A stretch of DNA of 64,000 nucleotides from NCBI RefSeq assembly GCF_021917145.1, contig NC_061076.1:3709371-3773370 (forward strand), given 5' to 3'. The translations under genes and the position numbers were made by a program. How positions within the stretch are numbered: position 1 is the stretch's first letter; every line of letters begins with the position of its first letter. The notes beneath the pieces were generated by a model. That model was not told the origin of the DNA. It made no database searches and saw only the letters and a list, made by a program, of their open reading frames with translations. The stretch comes from Hypomesus transpacificus (lineage: Eukaryota > Chordata > Actinopteri > Osmeriformes > Osmeridae). Of this stretch, positions 14,433 to 28,682 are shown in pieces.

Positions 14433-17400
14433 CTGGACGATGTTGAAACTGGAAGTTGATACATTAGCTAGCCACTGTTGTTACAATATAAAGCAGAATA
14501 GAATCCTAGCTAAAGATGTATACCCATAGAATGGTACAAAAGATACAAATACACATCAAACACAAGGCAAATGTATGACTGAATTATGAAATGCTGGTGC
14601 AGTAAGCTGGAGTAAGACAATAATGTCACTGCCACATCATGTAATTGGAATTGTTAGTCTGTTCATAGATGACCCCTTCAACACCCCGTCGACATTCAAG
14701 GGTTACAGGCACATAGAGCAAGATACCGAAGCATGTAAAGTCAGAGTTAAATACTTCTAAACAGCTTTCAACGTGGAAGAGAGAGTATTTTAATGTCAGT
14801 AAAATGTGTTTTTGAAGAGGTGAGAACACAGACCAATAAGTGGTTTGTCTGGTGTTATTTATTCAAATCCTCCATTTACTGGCTGAGCTTGTTTGGTGTT
14901 GAGGAGAGCAACAGGGCTAGTTATAATTCAGGGGAGGACATGGTGACTGGCAGTTGGCATAATGGAGCATCTGCTGACACTGAATGCTCCAGATCCATCT
15001 TAACATCTGGGCTGTGGGACAGTTGCCCACAGAAGCTCTTCCACTGATGGTGCTATGTCAAGGAAATGAGATTCCATCAACTCAGGGTTGCTTGAAATGT
15101 TCAGATAAACAACTTCAATGACATGGGTTGTCATTGTCTAAGCATTAAAGCATTAATCCAATGTAAGAAATGAGGTACATCACCTTAATACTTTCTGGTA
15201 GAGTGTTTATGATTTACGAGTCTGACATTGTTGGGATTGTATGTGACACAGTCTTGTTAAAAGTGTGCGCCCATAGTGCTGAGTAACAGACAATTGCATT
15301 TGCCTCTACCGAAGCATGAATAAAATGTGACTGTATGTTTTTTTTTACGTCTCAAGAGCATTGTGGTTTCCAAGGATTACAAAACCCCAAGTTTCAAGTC
15401 TGATGGTTTGTGAGCCAAACATCAACATCCTTCAAACAATTTTAAGGTTTCAATCTTTAGTGTTTTTAATACTCTAATAATAATGACTTGTAAAGAAAAG
15501 AAAGGCTTTGAAAGTGTCACAGTTCATAGACAAAGGTATGTGAAATCACATGAAGCCTATACTAATCCAGGAACCCGGTCAAACAAGGTGAAGCATTTTT
15601 TAATTTTAAATCCCATTCAAATAAGCAATTAAATGCTTCTTTTGGTTTGATAGTTAAAATTAATAAAACAGAGTTTTATGGACTATAACAAAGAAAGACA
15701 GATTGGTGATATGTGAGTAAAATATGCATGCAACCATCAGGTAAGCCTTTGAGGTACCAATAACCAAAGAAATGAGTGGACTAACTCTGAGGTAATCATG
15801 GATCAGGCGGAAGGAAACATTTACATAAATACTCTGAGTGGGACTAGGTTCAGACACACAGATCCAAAGCCGTTTATTTCGTGGGAGTACCATTTGCATT
15901 AATTCAAATGTTTTTTTTTCTGAGTGATACTGTAGACTGTTTGAAAAGTGTTCAGACTGATTCATCCCAGTCCGTAACTTCATGATTGCTCTTATTGTAA
16001 CTTTACGAATCCTATGAAAATCAATTGGCAAAACTAAAACAGTGTAAAGTGGTCTTATACTCATCTTATTATCACTTCTTAAATTAAAACAGTTTTAATG
16101 CAGGCCTGTTAAGACCAAATGGAGCATACAGTTTATGTACAGTTGGTTAATGGATGTCAATTAAGTAATGCCATGGATCTTTGGTGTTCATTTAACACAG
16201 AAAGCCTAAACAGTTACTGTATCTCAGTAAAATGAAAGAGGAGTCAACATTAATGAAACACGAGAAGAATGTAGATGAGAAGTTATTTCACACTTTGCTT
16301 GGATTCCCCTTCGAGCGATTCAATGCTTGTGTCACTACCCAGCATCAATCAGCAGGAGTGTTTTTACCCTTCTTTAACTATTTCAAACCCTAAGACAATC
16401 AGCAGCGGTTTATGATGTACCCATGAAGGCATTTGACTTCCCCAACGTGAAAAGCAAGTCACGGCTGAGAAGAGCTGAGCGTGGGTTAACTCAGCCTGCT
16501 CTCAGACAGCCAGTCAGTCAGGCACATGAAGGCCCAGCGGTTGCTCCCTCAGCCTGGCCAGTGGGACAAACACACCACCTACACTAAAAGCCTGACAAAA
16601 GAAATGCTGCTATTCCAACAGTTGTGACATGCAGCCTCTAACCCCACGACTCAAAAATGAACAAGGTTTATTTGTGGCTTAGATGGTAAAAAAGACTGAA
16701 ACGGCCTGACGTCTGTACTTTCAGGCTCCCTGGTCTGGCTCTGCTGGGCAGCATTGGGGCCAGGGTGGGTTCACGCTGGGGGGCAGTGCTCCGTGTCTGT
16801 AAATAGTGCCTGCCTCAGATTGATACACTTACAAGGAACAAGCATTGGGGTTATTTTGACAGCGATGCAGAGCATACATAATTAAAATCTGCTAAGTGAC
16901 TGTGCGCTTGCCTTAGTCATTTTTACCTTCCACTTGTTCCCTCTCCATTAGCTAGAAGGCAAGGGTAGAAAATGGGGTCACGGCTAACTTTCATGCATCC
17001 TCTGATAGCTCGGAGGACAATTACACTTTATGCTGGCTTCAGAGATTTGTAGGGCTTCCATTGGTTCATGCTTGATACACATGACAGAGATGTATGGCAT
17101 GAGACTGGGAGGGATGAGGTTAAACAGAAAAAAAATGTGTTTGGCATTCGAGGGAAAAGTGCTGGCTTTGCACGTTACTGTAGTTGAACAGACAACCTCC
17201 CATAGGTCTAGCGAATATAAAGACAAGTGAGCAAGTATACAAAATAGTTGAGGTTTGATTGAAAAACGAATGTATGAGAACATTTTCCGATCATTCATCT
17301 GTGCACGGAATGATGTTTAAGTATAAACACCAATCAACACGATGGAAAATGATGGATTTTTAGATTTAGATTATCTAAATTTGAGAGCAGGCTGCATTTA

Positions 17401-19065
17401 AATGCAGTATGTGCCGAAAAAAATACATTACTTTGCAAATTTGGCTGCTTGCCTGTGAAACCATGGGATATTCTGACTTCCTGCCAGAGTAGTTGTTTAT
17501 GCAGTCAACAATCCACTCACCTGTCGGCTCACACTCTGAAACCCTTTTCATGCCCGAAAGGGGTGAAGGAACTGGATTAATTATTTAGACTTTAGAAACA
17601 AAACGGTCTCTTATCATGTCTTGAGAAGTGGTATATCATAAATTCCCAGTTATACAAGGAAAAATAGCAAAACATGACGCTGTCATACTTGCCCATATAC
17701 ATCAAATTAAAGCTATTCAGAATGATCACATGGTTGTGGTATGCAATAAATGTGTGTCTGATCGGTAACCACTGTACTTGTCATGAGTGTTGGGATAACA
17801 GTGAATTCATACTCATTCACATTTGGTTTTACTGTTCCATAAAACATTAATGTGCACTCTCTTTTTTCATGTCATTATTTTATCCCCATGGGGATGTAGA
17901 GAAATATACAAGACTTAGTAGTCTTAGTAGAACTACTAGGGGTCAGAAGCCAGCAAAGTTGAAGTTAAAATGATTGTCATGCATATTCATACCATTTTGG
18001 CTACATCACCGCAGCCGTCTCTCATCCCTGCGTTGGCATGAGCTCTGGTGGTGTCTCTGACTGCAGGCACTTTCCGTGAGAGCGCCCACCAGTCTGCATC
18101 TGTCTCAGCTCAGCCTGGGAGCCTGTGCCTCCCCATGGCCCATCCAGGAGAGAGCCCAGCCCAGCGGGCTGCCCACGTAGATGCCGTGCACACAAACAAA
18201 GGGACGTTCGCCCACACTGTGTTGTCCAAGTGATTCCCTAGCTCAGAAAACTGTGGAGAAATAAGCAAGCAGATTGAGAGGTGTATAATGGTGTGGGGGT
18301 GGACATTGAAAACCTTGACTCATTTTCCTTACAACTTCTTAAAGTTGTTGGGTACAGAATGATATCTCATGTCACGTGACGTAGATGGGAGAAGTCTGAT
18401 GCATTCTGTCAAACAAGGATTAAGATATTTTATTTAGATATGTTATTACATGTATTTAGATTTACCCAGAACTCTAATCTGTCACAGTTTAGTTTGACAG
18501 ATTACTCTGGCTCTGTCTATTTCTCTCTCTTTCTTTCTGACATACACACACATACACACACACACACACACACACAGAAAGAGACATCAGACAGTTGTTT
18601 TGATAATTATCTTAAGGTACAGCCTCCAACAGAGCTGAAAGTTTAATCAAGATGTGATGCGTCCATTAGCCATAATCTCTAAATTCCTCATGAGCATATT
18701 ACCTTGACGTGATAATCACTGTTCATTAAGACATGAATTCATTCATGACGTCCTGTAGGGTTGTACGTTTTTCTAATATAATTACTTGCACCCCTTGTTT
18801 TAGGATCGCAGTTTGAAATGTTAATATAGGAAGCTGTTAAGTGTAAACGGAAAATTCAACTTTCTTACAAGTTGTTGAGAACAACATAATAAGTGCATTG
18901 AAATGAATGGACTATGCATAATGATACATAATGACCCAATACCATTGGTTTACTTTCTGAACACATTTCTGAACTGTTGGTACAATGCTTTATTCCATGT
19001 CCCTAAAAGGTCCTACTTATTACAGTTGAAAAGTGTTCTCAGTCAACACATACTGATATATATAA
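14433..19065. other. Non-coding stretch between SINE copies
   Basis: No recognised gene. 16.45-16.95 kb and 18.0-18.24 kb are relatively GC-rich, single-copy-looking blocks; the second follows a splice-acceptor-like CTCTGACTGCAG at about 18055-18066 and could be an exon of an unannotated transcript, though nothing else supports it. Confidence 0.4.
18541..18576. repeat. (CA)n microsatellite
   Basis: CATACACACACATA followed by an uninterrupted CA run of about 11 units. Confidence 0.9.
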
Positions 19066-19258
19066 GGAGTCAGGTGGCTGAGCGGTTAGGGAATCTGGCT
19101 AGTAATCAGAATGTTGCCGGTTTGATTTCTGGCCGTGCCGAATGACGTTGTGTCCTTGGGCAAGGCACTTCACCCTACTTGCCTCGGGGGGGAATGTCCC
19201 TGTACTTACTGTAAGTCGCTCTGGATAAGAGAGTCTGCTAAATGACTAAATGTAAATA
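19066..19258 (+). repeat. tRNA-derived SINE, copy 2
   Basis: Same family as the copy at 14.24 kb: GTCAGGTGGCTGAGCGGTTA head, degraded B box (GGTTTGATTTC), CCTTGGGCAAGGCACTTCACC body, and tail CTCTGGATAAGAGAGTCTGC followed by AAATGACTAAATGTAAAT. It is close to full length. Confidence 0.85.
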
Positions 19259-21375
19259 TACAGCGGATGTGTGACAACATGTAGTTGAGCTTACAGTACA
19301 GCACATGATACCTAAACATATAGGGTTTTGTGTTCTGAAACAAACATGCATTGCCAGGTATTGGACTCATGCAATGCAACCTCGTCATGCAATGCCATAG
19401 AAGGTCTCTCACCTGGATGTCCTGTCCCCAAAAGAAAATTTATTTGCATTTCGTTCAGAGCCACACAGGCAGTCAACACCAAACTCTTCCTGTTTGAAAT
19501 TGAAATTCCCAAGTTGTACCTGTGAGATACTGTCTGGGTTTGATGTTTAAGAGAGATGTGGGGTGACACAAATGCTCCCATACTCACATCAGAGGCTTCT
19601 CAAGGATGCATGAACTTTTCCAAACTGCTACTTCACATTTCTTGACTTTTCCTTTAGCAGATTGAATAGGTAATGGTTTGAGTGAGACACAAATTATTCT
19701 GCAACTCGTGGTTTTGTGAATCATGTGCCCCGTGCTCTGCCTTAAAGTGTGATATTAGACTTCCAAATTGCAATGACATAAGGAAGCAATTTGCCAGGAA
19801 AAGGTATTGATAATGTAAAAACGTAGTTCAGGAGTTTCCTGGTGATATTATTAGAAGCGTATTTGGGTTAAGCCAAAGTGTCATTAGAGAATGTGTCACA
19901 ACATTATCGTTTCCTGTTCTCACACTTAAGTGAGCATATCTTGACCTACTGTTTCCTTTTCTATGACAACATTACAAAAACAAGTCTTCATTGTTCCTAT
20001 ATGGTATACTTGACAGACAGCTATACAATGCAGGGAATATAAATGATATTGTGAGTCAAGATGTGTATACTGTAAATATATGACACAAACACAAACTTAA
20101 ACACTAGTATTGCGTTATGACTAAACTAAGGATTTCACATGTAATACAATGAAAAAATGCAGCAGCTTTTCAAATTCAGAGATTTTTAGTAAAGCAAACT
20201 GTTTTTGTAAGGCATGACCCAGAAATTGATTTTAGTCTGCTCAACCATTCTTAAAATATTACCCATATAAATGCAATATTTACAACATGGCTTTCAAAGG
20301 GCAGAGTGAATTGGCTGCACTGAACTGGTTATGGCAGTATACTCATACCATATTAGACTAAAGGTAGTCAAGGTATCTGGTTCTATAAATTAAAAATACA
20401 ATTGTGCAAAAAGGGCATGGGATAATGCTGGTTACAGAGTTCCAAACATTCAGTTGAGATTTGAAGGTTTCTGTTGGAACACTTACCCATTTCAATGCAG
20501 GATTGGAAAAAAGTGCTTCCAAAAGTTGTGCTGACAGAACATTTCTGTTGAGGCTGGGTCCATTGTTTTCCTTAGAAAAGCCAGGAAGTGGCAGTTACCC
20601 ATAATGCAACACCATCTTTTTACAGAGTTAGTGCTTTTTATGTTTTATGACGCACACTGCCTCATCCCTGGTTTATGATGATTCAATAACCTTTTATACG
20701 TCTCCTAATAGTTAGATAGAGGGAATTGTTTCAAGGTTGAGGAAGGTTTGTTCCACTGGATATGAATCTTTTGTACTTTTTAAGATTAGCTTGAAAAACA
20801 GGGGTCTGAGATCTCAAGGCTGTATGATGAAATGTATTCAAATAACTCAAATAATTACATTATCATTAAACACGTCATGATCAAAATCAAGATCATGATC
20901 AAGATCAAAATGTCCCTGCACCATGAAGACTCAGGGCATGACCACGACCTACCATTCTTTGGTCATGCAGATGTCTAAAGGCTAAAGCAACAGTCGTCTA
21001 ATGTTGTTCATGCCACCGCCAGTGTAGTTTGAGCAGATTCTTCAAAGTTTGCAATGGCGTCAGCAGCGCAATTTATGGCTGAACTTGAAAACCTATGTTC
21101 AGGTTATTTGAGACGCTGGAATTCTCAGTGGTTGCATACTAATGTATGCAATTTCCATGGCTCAGCATATCATTCTTTTGAATCACAGAATATTTGACTC
21201 CTTATATTCCAGAGCAATAGGAGACAGGGATTATGCACGAATGACCTAGCTCATCACGTCATACTGTAGAACAGAGCCCTCACCTCTCCGAGACAATGCT
21301 AGATAGAATTGTGTGTATTGTGTTCTGCACAATAACGCCGCGTGTCATGAATGTCACTTGGCTCCTGCAAATTAG
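19259..21375. other. Non-coding stretch between SINE copies
   Basis: No gene recognised. Around 20873-20911 there is a short simple repeat built from GATCAA/ATCATG units. The rest is AT-rich sequence without recognisable motifs. Confidence 0.45.
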
Positions 21376-21583
21376 ATTTACATTTAGTCATTTAGCAGAC
21401 ACTCTTATCCAGAGCGACTTACAGTAAGTACAGGGACATTCCCCCCCCCCCCCCCCCCCCCGAGGCAAGTACAGTGAAGTGCCTTGCCCAAGGACACAAC
21501 ATCATTTGGCACGGCTGGGAATCGAACTCGTAACTCTCTGATTACTAGCCCGATTCCCTAACCACTCAGCCATCTGACTCCCT
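21376..21583 (-). repeat. tRNA-derived SINE, copy 3, with 21-bp C tract
   Basis: Reverse-oriented full-length copy: tail (CATTTAGTCATTTAGCAGAC) at the left, tRNA-like head (complement of CTGACTCCC, ...GATGGCTGAG) at the right, with B box GAGTTCGATTCC. The GGGG found in other copies has expanded to 21 C (plus strand) at 21441-21461. TAGAT flanks both ends and is a possible short target duplication. Confidence 0.85.
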
Positions 21584-21885
21584 AGATAGAGATATTGCAG
21601 GCCTGTAGGGTATGTGATGGAGAGCTAGATGAGCCGTTGGCAAACATCCATGGGCATACAGGGACCTGTTTCCTTTGATAAGTGAACGTAGAGTCACAAC
21701 CACAAAAGCACGTCGGCAAGGTATGTCGAAACATTTATTAACATAAAAATATTTCAATTAACATTGTCTTCTTCCCCATGGATACAGCTCCATTCGTGTT
21801 AAACCCAGCAGGCTGGACTCAAAGAAGGCCGGGTTCTCCTCCTCCTCCCACTGGGTGTGCCCCTGACCTCATTGCATTCTTACTG

Positions 21886-22065
21886 CCTCACAGTAAAAAT
21901 GTCCTGGGAACGATTCCTGCTTGGCAAGTGGCTATCTCCTGGGCCTTTCTGAGTTTGCAAGTTCTCCCTATCGCTCTCCTCACATTGTCCAGGACATGGG
22001 GTGAGCACTTGGACCTCAATCGCGTTGATGTGGATGGTTACTGCTCCTTGTTGCCCTTGGAGGAA
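21886..22065 (+). repeat. Degenerate dispersed teleost repeat
   Basis: CCTCACAGTAAAAATGTCCTGGG, GGGCCTTTCTGAGTTTGCAAGTTCTCC and ACATTGTCCAGGACATG run in the order seen in a very common fish repeat whose intact copies read TGGAGTTTGCATGTTCTCC ... CACAGTCCAAAGACATG (from memory of fish genomes). This copy is old and diverged. It explains the 121-aa open frame at 21778-22143 and the antisense frame over it. Confidence 0.55.
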
Positions 22066-25000
22066 GGACAACGATATAGGAAAATGCAGAGAACAATGGT
22101 TGACGGTCCCTTTTTGCAACTTTGGGCACCATATTCATTATAGGAACCAGCCACATTACTAAATTCTTCAGTTGGTTTCATCGACTTCTCAATAAAGTGC
22201 ATGAGCAAGATACAAGATTATTTCAATGTTCCCAGAGCATTAGACGGTACCCCAGAGCGTTAGACAAACAGGTGGAAATACCTGTGGACAAGTATTAGTT
22301 AAATGGCACTGCAGAAATGCTCTTTTGGCATGGTTATCTTATCATGATCAACTTAAATTGTCCAGTGCCCTTTAGAACGCACAATGCTCTACTCTTATCG
22401 GTAGATGTATTCATATCAAATGCCAGACACAAAGATGTCAGTTGTATATTTGTGGTTAATGTCATGCTGTGTTACAATGTAGTCTCTCCTGGAAGCATGA
22501 TTAAATCGAAACCTCTTCTGCATTTCATTTGCACAGTAATGTGCAACCCCTGTGCTTTGACACACAAGCTGTGCGGGATATCTAAGGGATTTATCTGCAC
22601 TTTAGCCTCTGACAAACATTTGCATTGTGAACAATGGCACTGATTAGCATTAGCAACTAAGTGAAGGCCAAAAGAGCATAATATTATAGCATCCCCAAAT
22701 GTAATGGCAATGCAGATTATTGAGGCAACATCTTTGTCCCTGCAATTTGCATCTCATGGTGCCCTTATGGAATTCATGCAAGTAGTTAAATCTGTAACGC
22801 ATCATCCGTTTTCGACGAGAACTGAAGGTTGATTCAAGGACGTGATCATAAAGAACATGAATGGTTATTGTTCTATATAGTAAATATAATTGTAAAAACA
22901 TGACAGTTACATTGTTTGATTTATACAGCAGCTCAAACTGCTGACATACAGACTATCTGACTCTGATGATTCTGCTTATCTGTAACATAGAGTAGAGTAC
23001 AGTATGAGAGATTAATTACTTAAAGTATTGTACATTTTGTCTATGACAACTGCACCCTTTAATGTGTCTTTCAAATACCATCAATCAAATACAATCTTTT
23101 TTTCTCTGCACATGCTCCTTACATCTGGCTTTGTGCATTGTGTAGCCTGTGGTAATGGAGAGACGAAATATGCCATTCTGAAAGCTGATATTATAAGGCT
23201 GAAGTCAGTCAGCAAAGCTGCTTACGGGGAATATTGGATCAGTTCCTTTAAAAGTGTGCATTCCTGATTGCTCCAAACATTTTGAATGCCACGTTCCAAC
23301 ATAGACTGCTGGATGTGCGCCGAATCTCTTAGTCTCTTCTTCCCTTTGTCTTGCACACAAACACACTCAAAAACACACAACATAACAATCACTTGAACCT
23401 TGTAGAGTCAGGTGTGTTCTGTTTAGTAAAAAAAACGCTTCTTAGCTATTTGGAATCTAGTGCGCTGAATGGATTAGCTAGGCCTCCCATATGTGCACAC
23501 AGTGCCCCAGAGATAGAGGTAGTGTGGAGCGGATCCCTCTGAGAGAAGCTCATGTCCTGTCTCAGGCCTGCGGCTCTCATGTGTGAAGAATGCAGCGTAT
23601 GGAGGCAGTCGACTGGAAAGCCTACGGGGGACTTGAGCAAAGATGACACAAAACGTTTGGTTTCACCCCAGACATATGGAGCTGAGTCTTTTTACTTCAT
23701 TCTTGACATCGTTGTCTGAGCGGATAATTTCAGTGTTAAAGCATTTGCCGAGCGTAAGCCATTGTTAATCGTTCACATCTCCATGAATTGTCTTCTGGTG
23801 GTCGTTGCCCTGGAAAACCAAGCTGTTTTTAGTTTATTTTCTATTTTTACATGCATCTGGTTAATGTGTGATATTCAGCAGTCAGTACTTTCTGTTATTT
23901 ACGTACATATACAGTAAACTGTACCTGTGATGCCTTTACTAAAAGACGTTAACGGGCACTGTACACTTGTTGTATTTTTCCCTGAATGCTGTTCTACAGA
24001 AATTCAACAGAGCAATAGCTAATGTATGCACATCTTAAAAAGCCGATTAGAATAAGCTTTCAAATGGAGCTTAGGCCCCTATATTAGCTGTCAGAGCAGA
24101 TATAGTTTGCCATACTCTCGATGCTTCTCGAGTGTGAAATGTGTTAGTTCCAGTTTGTTACAGAAAAGGTGCCTCAAAACCAGACTTGTGATGCTTGTGA
24201 AGATCTATATGATACCATAGGATGTGACTATTAATATGATTCAGATGTGTCTGGAGCCTTGAGCAGACCAATGGTGACCTCTGTGACTTCAGGACTGGCG
24301 GTTGGAGATGAATGTGTCCAATTGTTCACCACCCAAAGGCAGAGCAGACCTCCTCGTACTCCTCGATAAAGGGGGTTATATGTGTGTGACTTTTCATTGA
24401 ATATTTAATCGAGGTCAAGGGCAAACCGCAGTCATTCTGGAACGCAGAGAGAATGACAACAGCTGCTGTTGCCCTGATCAAGATTGTGCCGTGATTACAG
24501 AGGAAATGAGTTATCAGACATCCACTAAGACAGTTATTTTTTCATCAGAGTGATGAACCAGTTTTTAGAAGTTTGATCGTTTCAATTGTTCCAACAATTG
24601 GAGCACTAAGTGCGAGAAAATGAATATCCCTGAATTGTTTTTGTGCAGATGCTATCTGATTGTTTTCCATGTGTGAATCTATTTTATTCCTCTCCATTAG
24701 AGAGTTTCTCACAGGTATTGTGTTTCCTGGCTTGCATCAGTGGTGGAACAGTGTGGAGCAGAGAGGGTGACATGTTTAAATGAGTTAACGGTGAGTTCAA
24801 TATTCAAAAGAGAGTGTTTTTCATTATTTTTCTGTCACTCTGGTCACTGCAAAGTCATTCTCCATGATGAACAGCCATATGGCAAAGGTTCAAAGTACAA
24901 TGACTATCCATTTCAAAGACTTATGACAGTTAAAACAGTGCCTATAACACTATAAAACATAATTCATTAATATGCAAATTCATGAATTGCATTGTTTGTT

Positions 25001-27300
25001 CCCTGTGGAACACCCCAGTATGGGTGCTTACCTCCGTTATTATTGTCGATGGCTTGACACGTTCTCATAGATAACAGCCTTGATAAAAAGTGTAAAAGTG
25101 GGCCAGATGGATGTGACAGTTTCAAAATGACATTCTAGAATTTTGATTTGATGGCCAGTGCAATAGGAAAATCTATTCAAGCCACAAAGGGAATGTTCAA
25201 TCATGCAATGAAATGATCAGACCTTACTTGCCATTTTGCATGAAAAGGTACGGTATAATCTTCATTTAAAGATTGCTTGGAAAATAACTCATATGAAGGC
25301 AATCCAAATGCTGTAATCCAATGAGCAAGTTGAACCACTGACACAAATTGTTGGCTAGGAGCGTTTCTCACTATGTCATACTTGCTAAGATGGTGAGAAA
25401 AAAAAAATTATAATGGAGAAATGTGTATTTCTGGACATTGTATGATGTATGCTAAGTGGGTGAAAATAGGGACTCAATTAAAGATTAGACATCTACATTT
25501 TAAGTTATCTCATTAAGTCAATCACATTCATTGTGAATAGCATTCCAAAAACCAAGTACAATTATTAGACTGTTATAATTAGACTGTAAATGTATTTCTA
25601 ACAGCCTTGTGTGTTTAAAATACACATTTGATGTCACTGGTAGTCACATCAAATGTGGCTAACTGTGACAATTTTCTATACTGCATAGAGTACATTGCAT
25701 CAGGTAAAAGTCAGTCTATTAAGCTCAATATTGCTCAGTGCATAGGTACCTACTCACCTCCCACAGATCATTAATAAGTAGGACTCAAGTGGCAGAGCTG
25801 AAACCCTGCAGTTATGCATGTGCACACGTAATGGCTTCATCAGAGTCCCTCATCTGCATACAATCAAACTGTGCAGTGAGCCATTAAGAGGCAGAGGATG
25901 AGGACAAGGAGAAACACTGATGAAGACTGTACCATCTGAACAACCAGGCGGGAAATTAATCACTCAGTCAACCACTTGAAGCGGCTCCCTGTCCGGACCA
26001 AAAATGTTCCCTCCTTTTCGTTTTTTTCCACAAAAAACCTTGAGTAGATCGTATCCATATATCCATATACCAGAGAACATTAACAAATTCAGCAGTAAAA
26101 TTGAGCTTTTTCTGTCACAACTGAAGACATAACATTCCTCTTTACGGTATATAGCAAAACATTTGGACTAATTATTTTATGTCAGAAACAGATGGTGTGC
26201 TGCCAATTTGGGTGTGAATTTACATTATTAGAAATTGAAATTTGCTGCTGGCTTCTGCACAGAGAACTCTGCTCTGAAACAGCATAGTTCTTTCCAAATC
26301 CCTTTCTCCCTCCATCTTTTAAATACAGGAGGAAGTTGTAGGGTGGAGAGAAAAGCAGCCTTTTTCAAAAAGACTTAGAGTTGGTCGGGTGACTACAAAA
26401 TATATTTACAATACAGGTGGTGGATTAACGCAGTCTCTACTCCAAATGAGAAGCATCCAAGGAATTTGAGATTTGATTGTGTTTGTTCTTCACATGTTGG
26501 TTTCACATTGACTCCCAGCTGTTTCAGTCAATCAACAAACTATGCACGTTCTATCATACAGATGAGGTTTTCAGTGTCAATCAAAATAAATATTAAAGCT
26601 TGATGAATAGTTAATCGACTGGATTTGGTATACCACCAAAATGAGAACCAAATATGGGTTGCTTATTGTGTTAAATATTAAGTTCAGTAGAATCAACATA
26701 CTGCAACTTAATGCAAAAAAACTGAATGTAAAAGTTTGACCAATCATTACAATGCATGGCATAATTAGTGACATCCTCAATGGTTAAAATAAAATAATTA
26801 CTCCCCTGACCTTTAACAACCATCATATTATTATTTAAGCTTTGAAATTCAGAGAACATACTCACTCTTTAGTGGGGGTCAGGAAGGTGAGTGTGCCTAT
26901 GAATAGGAAGGCAATGATAAAGTTCTGAGGAAAAACATTTTTTTTTCCATTAAAATGTATTACCATAATTAGCTTTGTCTGATTAGCACTTACCTTCAGT
27001 AGCAGAGTATTAAGCATATATTTAAGATACCATTTCAACATTTACACAGAATAAGAAAAGTGTATTTTAAATACTAAATGGCTAACTTACTGAATTAGCA
27101 TAGCCTTTTATAATACTTCCTGGGAGCCTTTTGGTGTTTTTTTTTTATTTTGAGAGCCTTGGACTCTATGTAACCCTTCTGGATGAAAAACTATGTAAGT
27201 AAACACGTTCTATTCTTGTGTCCGTCACATACTCATGGAAGTGGACCCTGATTCTGCTTCATACTGTTTGTGCCTCGAGACACAACAGTGGATCACATGC
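22066..27300. other. Non-coding stretch, no gene recognised
   Basis: No gene-like frame. An imperfect tandem (CCCAGAGCATTAGAC / CCCAGAGCGTTAGAC) lies at 22231-22265. The remainder is AT-rich, with no repeat family I can name and no splice-linked open frames. Confidence 0.4.
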
Positions 27301-27639
27301 TCATGTACTTACTATCAAATTCTGATGACAAAGAATAGCAAAGCAAACACAACAACAGTTAATGACTTCGCAAGGCTCCTCGTCTCCGACCACTCCATGG
27401 TGAACCCCAACTAACCGGCTACGAAGATGAACTCCCATGTGTCTGGTTAAGCACCAGTTTTCTATATACTGAGACTGGAGAGCTTGTCCTTGCAAACAGG
27501 GTTTTGCTTTTGCTTTGGCCTTCTTCAGTCATGAACTTTCTGACTTATCACCTCTGCTCTGTTCTGATTAACCACCAATTGATGGATATTTTGGCCACAG
27601 TGGTCCCTGCTCATCTGAACTGAAAGTTGAAATAGTTGC

Positions 27640-27720
27640 TGATTGGTTCCTCTTGAGATTCTCCTTCAATCATTTTTAGGGTATATAAAAGGGCACTCAT
27701 GAGCTGCCTGGAGATGAGGA
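27640..27720 (+). promoter_or_regulatory. Possible TATA-type core promoter
   Basis: GGGTATATAAAAGGG (TATA at 27682-27690) is preceded 36 bp upstream by an inverted CCAAT box (ATTGG at 27642-27646), a spacing typical of vertebrate polymerase II core promoters; a start near 27715 would be expected. No convincing coding region follows on the plus strand, so it may serve a non-coding RNA, a dead repeat, or nothing. Confidence 0.25.
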
Positions 27721-28500
27721 ATTTTGCTGTAGAAGCATTTTTGTATCATTAATCATGGAAGTTCTTGGTTATATAGAGTGTTGTGATGTCATAAAAGCAT
27801 TTTGATACTATATGATTAAACATTTTACCATAATGTAATGATTAATTCCAAATTATACATTTATATTATTAACTCACTTTTGCCCTTATGGTGAGGTATG
27901 GGATTCTGGGGCTTTGGTTCTCAGCTGGTTTCCAGAGACTGAGAAGAGAGCTTCTACTGTATGAAAATATAGAGTCTAAAATAGACGTCTCAGTGCCTAA
28001 CACAGGCACAAGAAAAGAAAACATTAAAATGACAAACATTCAATCCACTAATTGTTGAGAAGGACATAGACATTAGACAGCTGAATATGGAGGAACATAA
28101 TTGAAACAGTACATATCATGAAAAGGAAAACATACAAAAATAAATTTTGCAGGCCTTTGATTCTACTTGGAACTCTTGGCAGAGTTAATTTAATTTCAAC
28201 CTGTAAGCATTAAATCCCTACTTTGAACCGCATGCTGCTTAGAGATTAGAGGGTGCCTTGGGTATTCCTCAAGTAAGAGAATATTATGAAAAATATTATG
28301 TAGTTTTGCCACTGATGATTATGTTCAATGGCAGACAAGAGAGGAGCTAAGCTGGCTAACTGGCCACAGTGATGGACCTTCAAATTCTATTTGGGTGGTA
28401 ATGTTGGGATTTCCTGCTACTCAAAAATATAAAGTTGAGGCATCCTTATGATTCACTTGAATTTAAAATCCAGTGGAAATGTTCTAGTTTGGTTTAAGTA
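27721..28500. other. Non-coding, AT-rich
   Basis: No coding frame or repeat family recognised; it lies downstream of the possible promoter at 27.68 kb. Confidence 0.4.
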
Positions 28501-28682
28501 GGGGGTCAGATGGCTGAGCGGTTAGGGAGTCTGGCTATTAATCAGAAGGTTGTTGGTTTGATTCCCGGCTGCGTAAAATTACGTTGTGTCCTTAGGCAAG
28601 GCACTTCACCCTACTTGCCTCGGGGAGAATGTCCTTGTACTTACTGTAAGTCGCTCTGGATAAGGGCGTCTTCTAAATGTAA
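28501..28682 (+). repeat. tRNA-derived SINE, copy 4
   Basis: Head GGGGTCAGATGGCTGAGCGG, B-box-like GGTTTGATTCCC, then CCTTAGGCAAGGCACTTCACC and tail CTCTGGATAAGGGCGTCTTC. It is slightly truncated at the 3' tail compared with the other copies. Confidence 0.85.

Noticed and set aside
21778..22143. 121-aa open frame
   Set aside because: It overlaps a degenerate dispersed fish repeat and has no homology I recognise.
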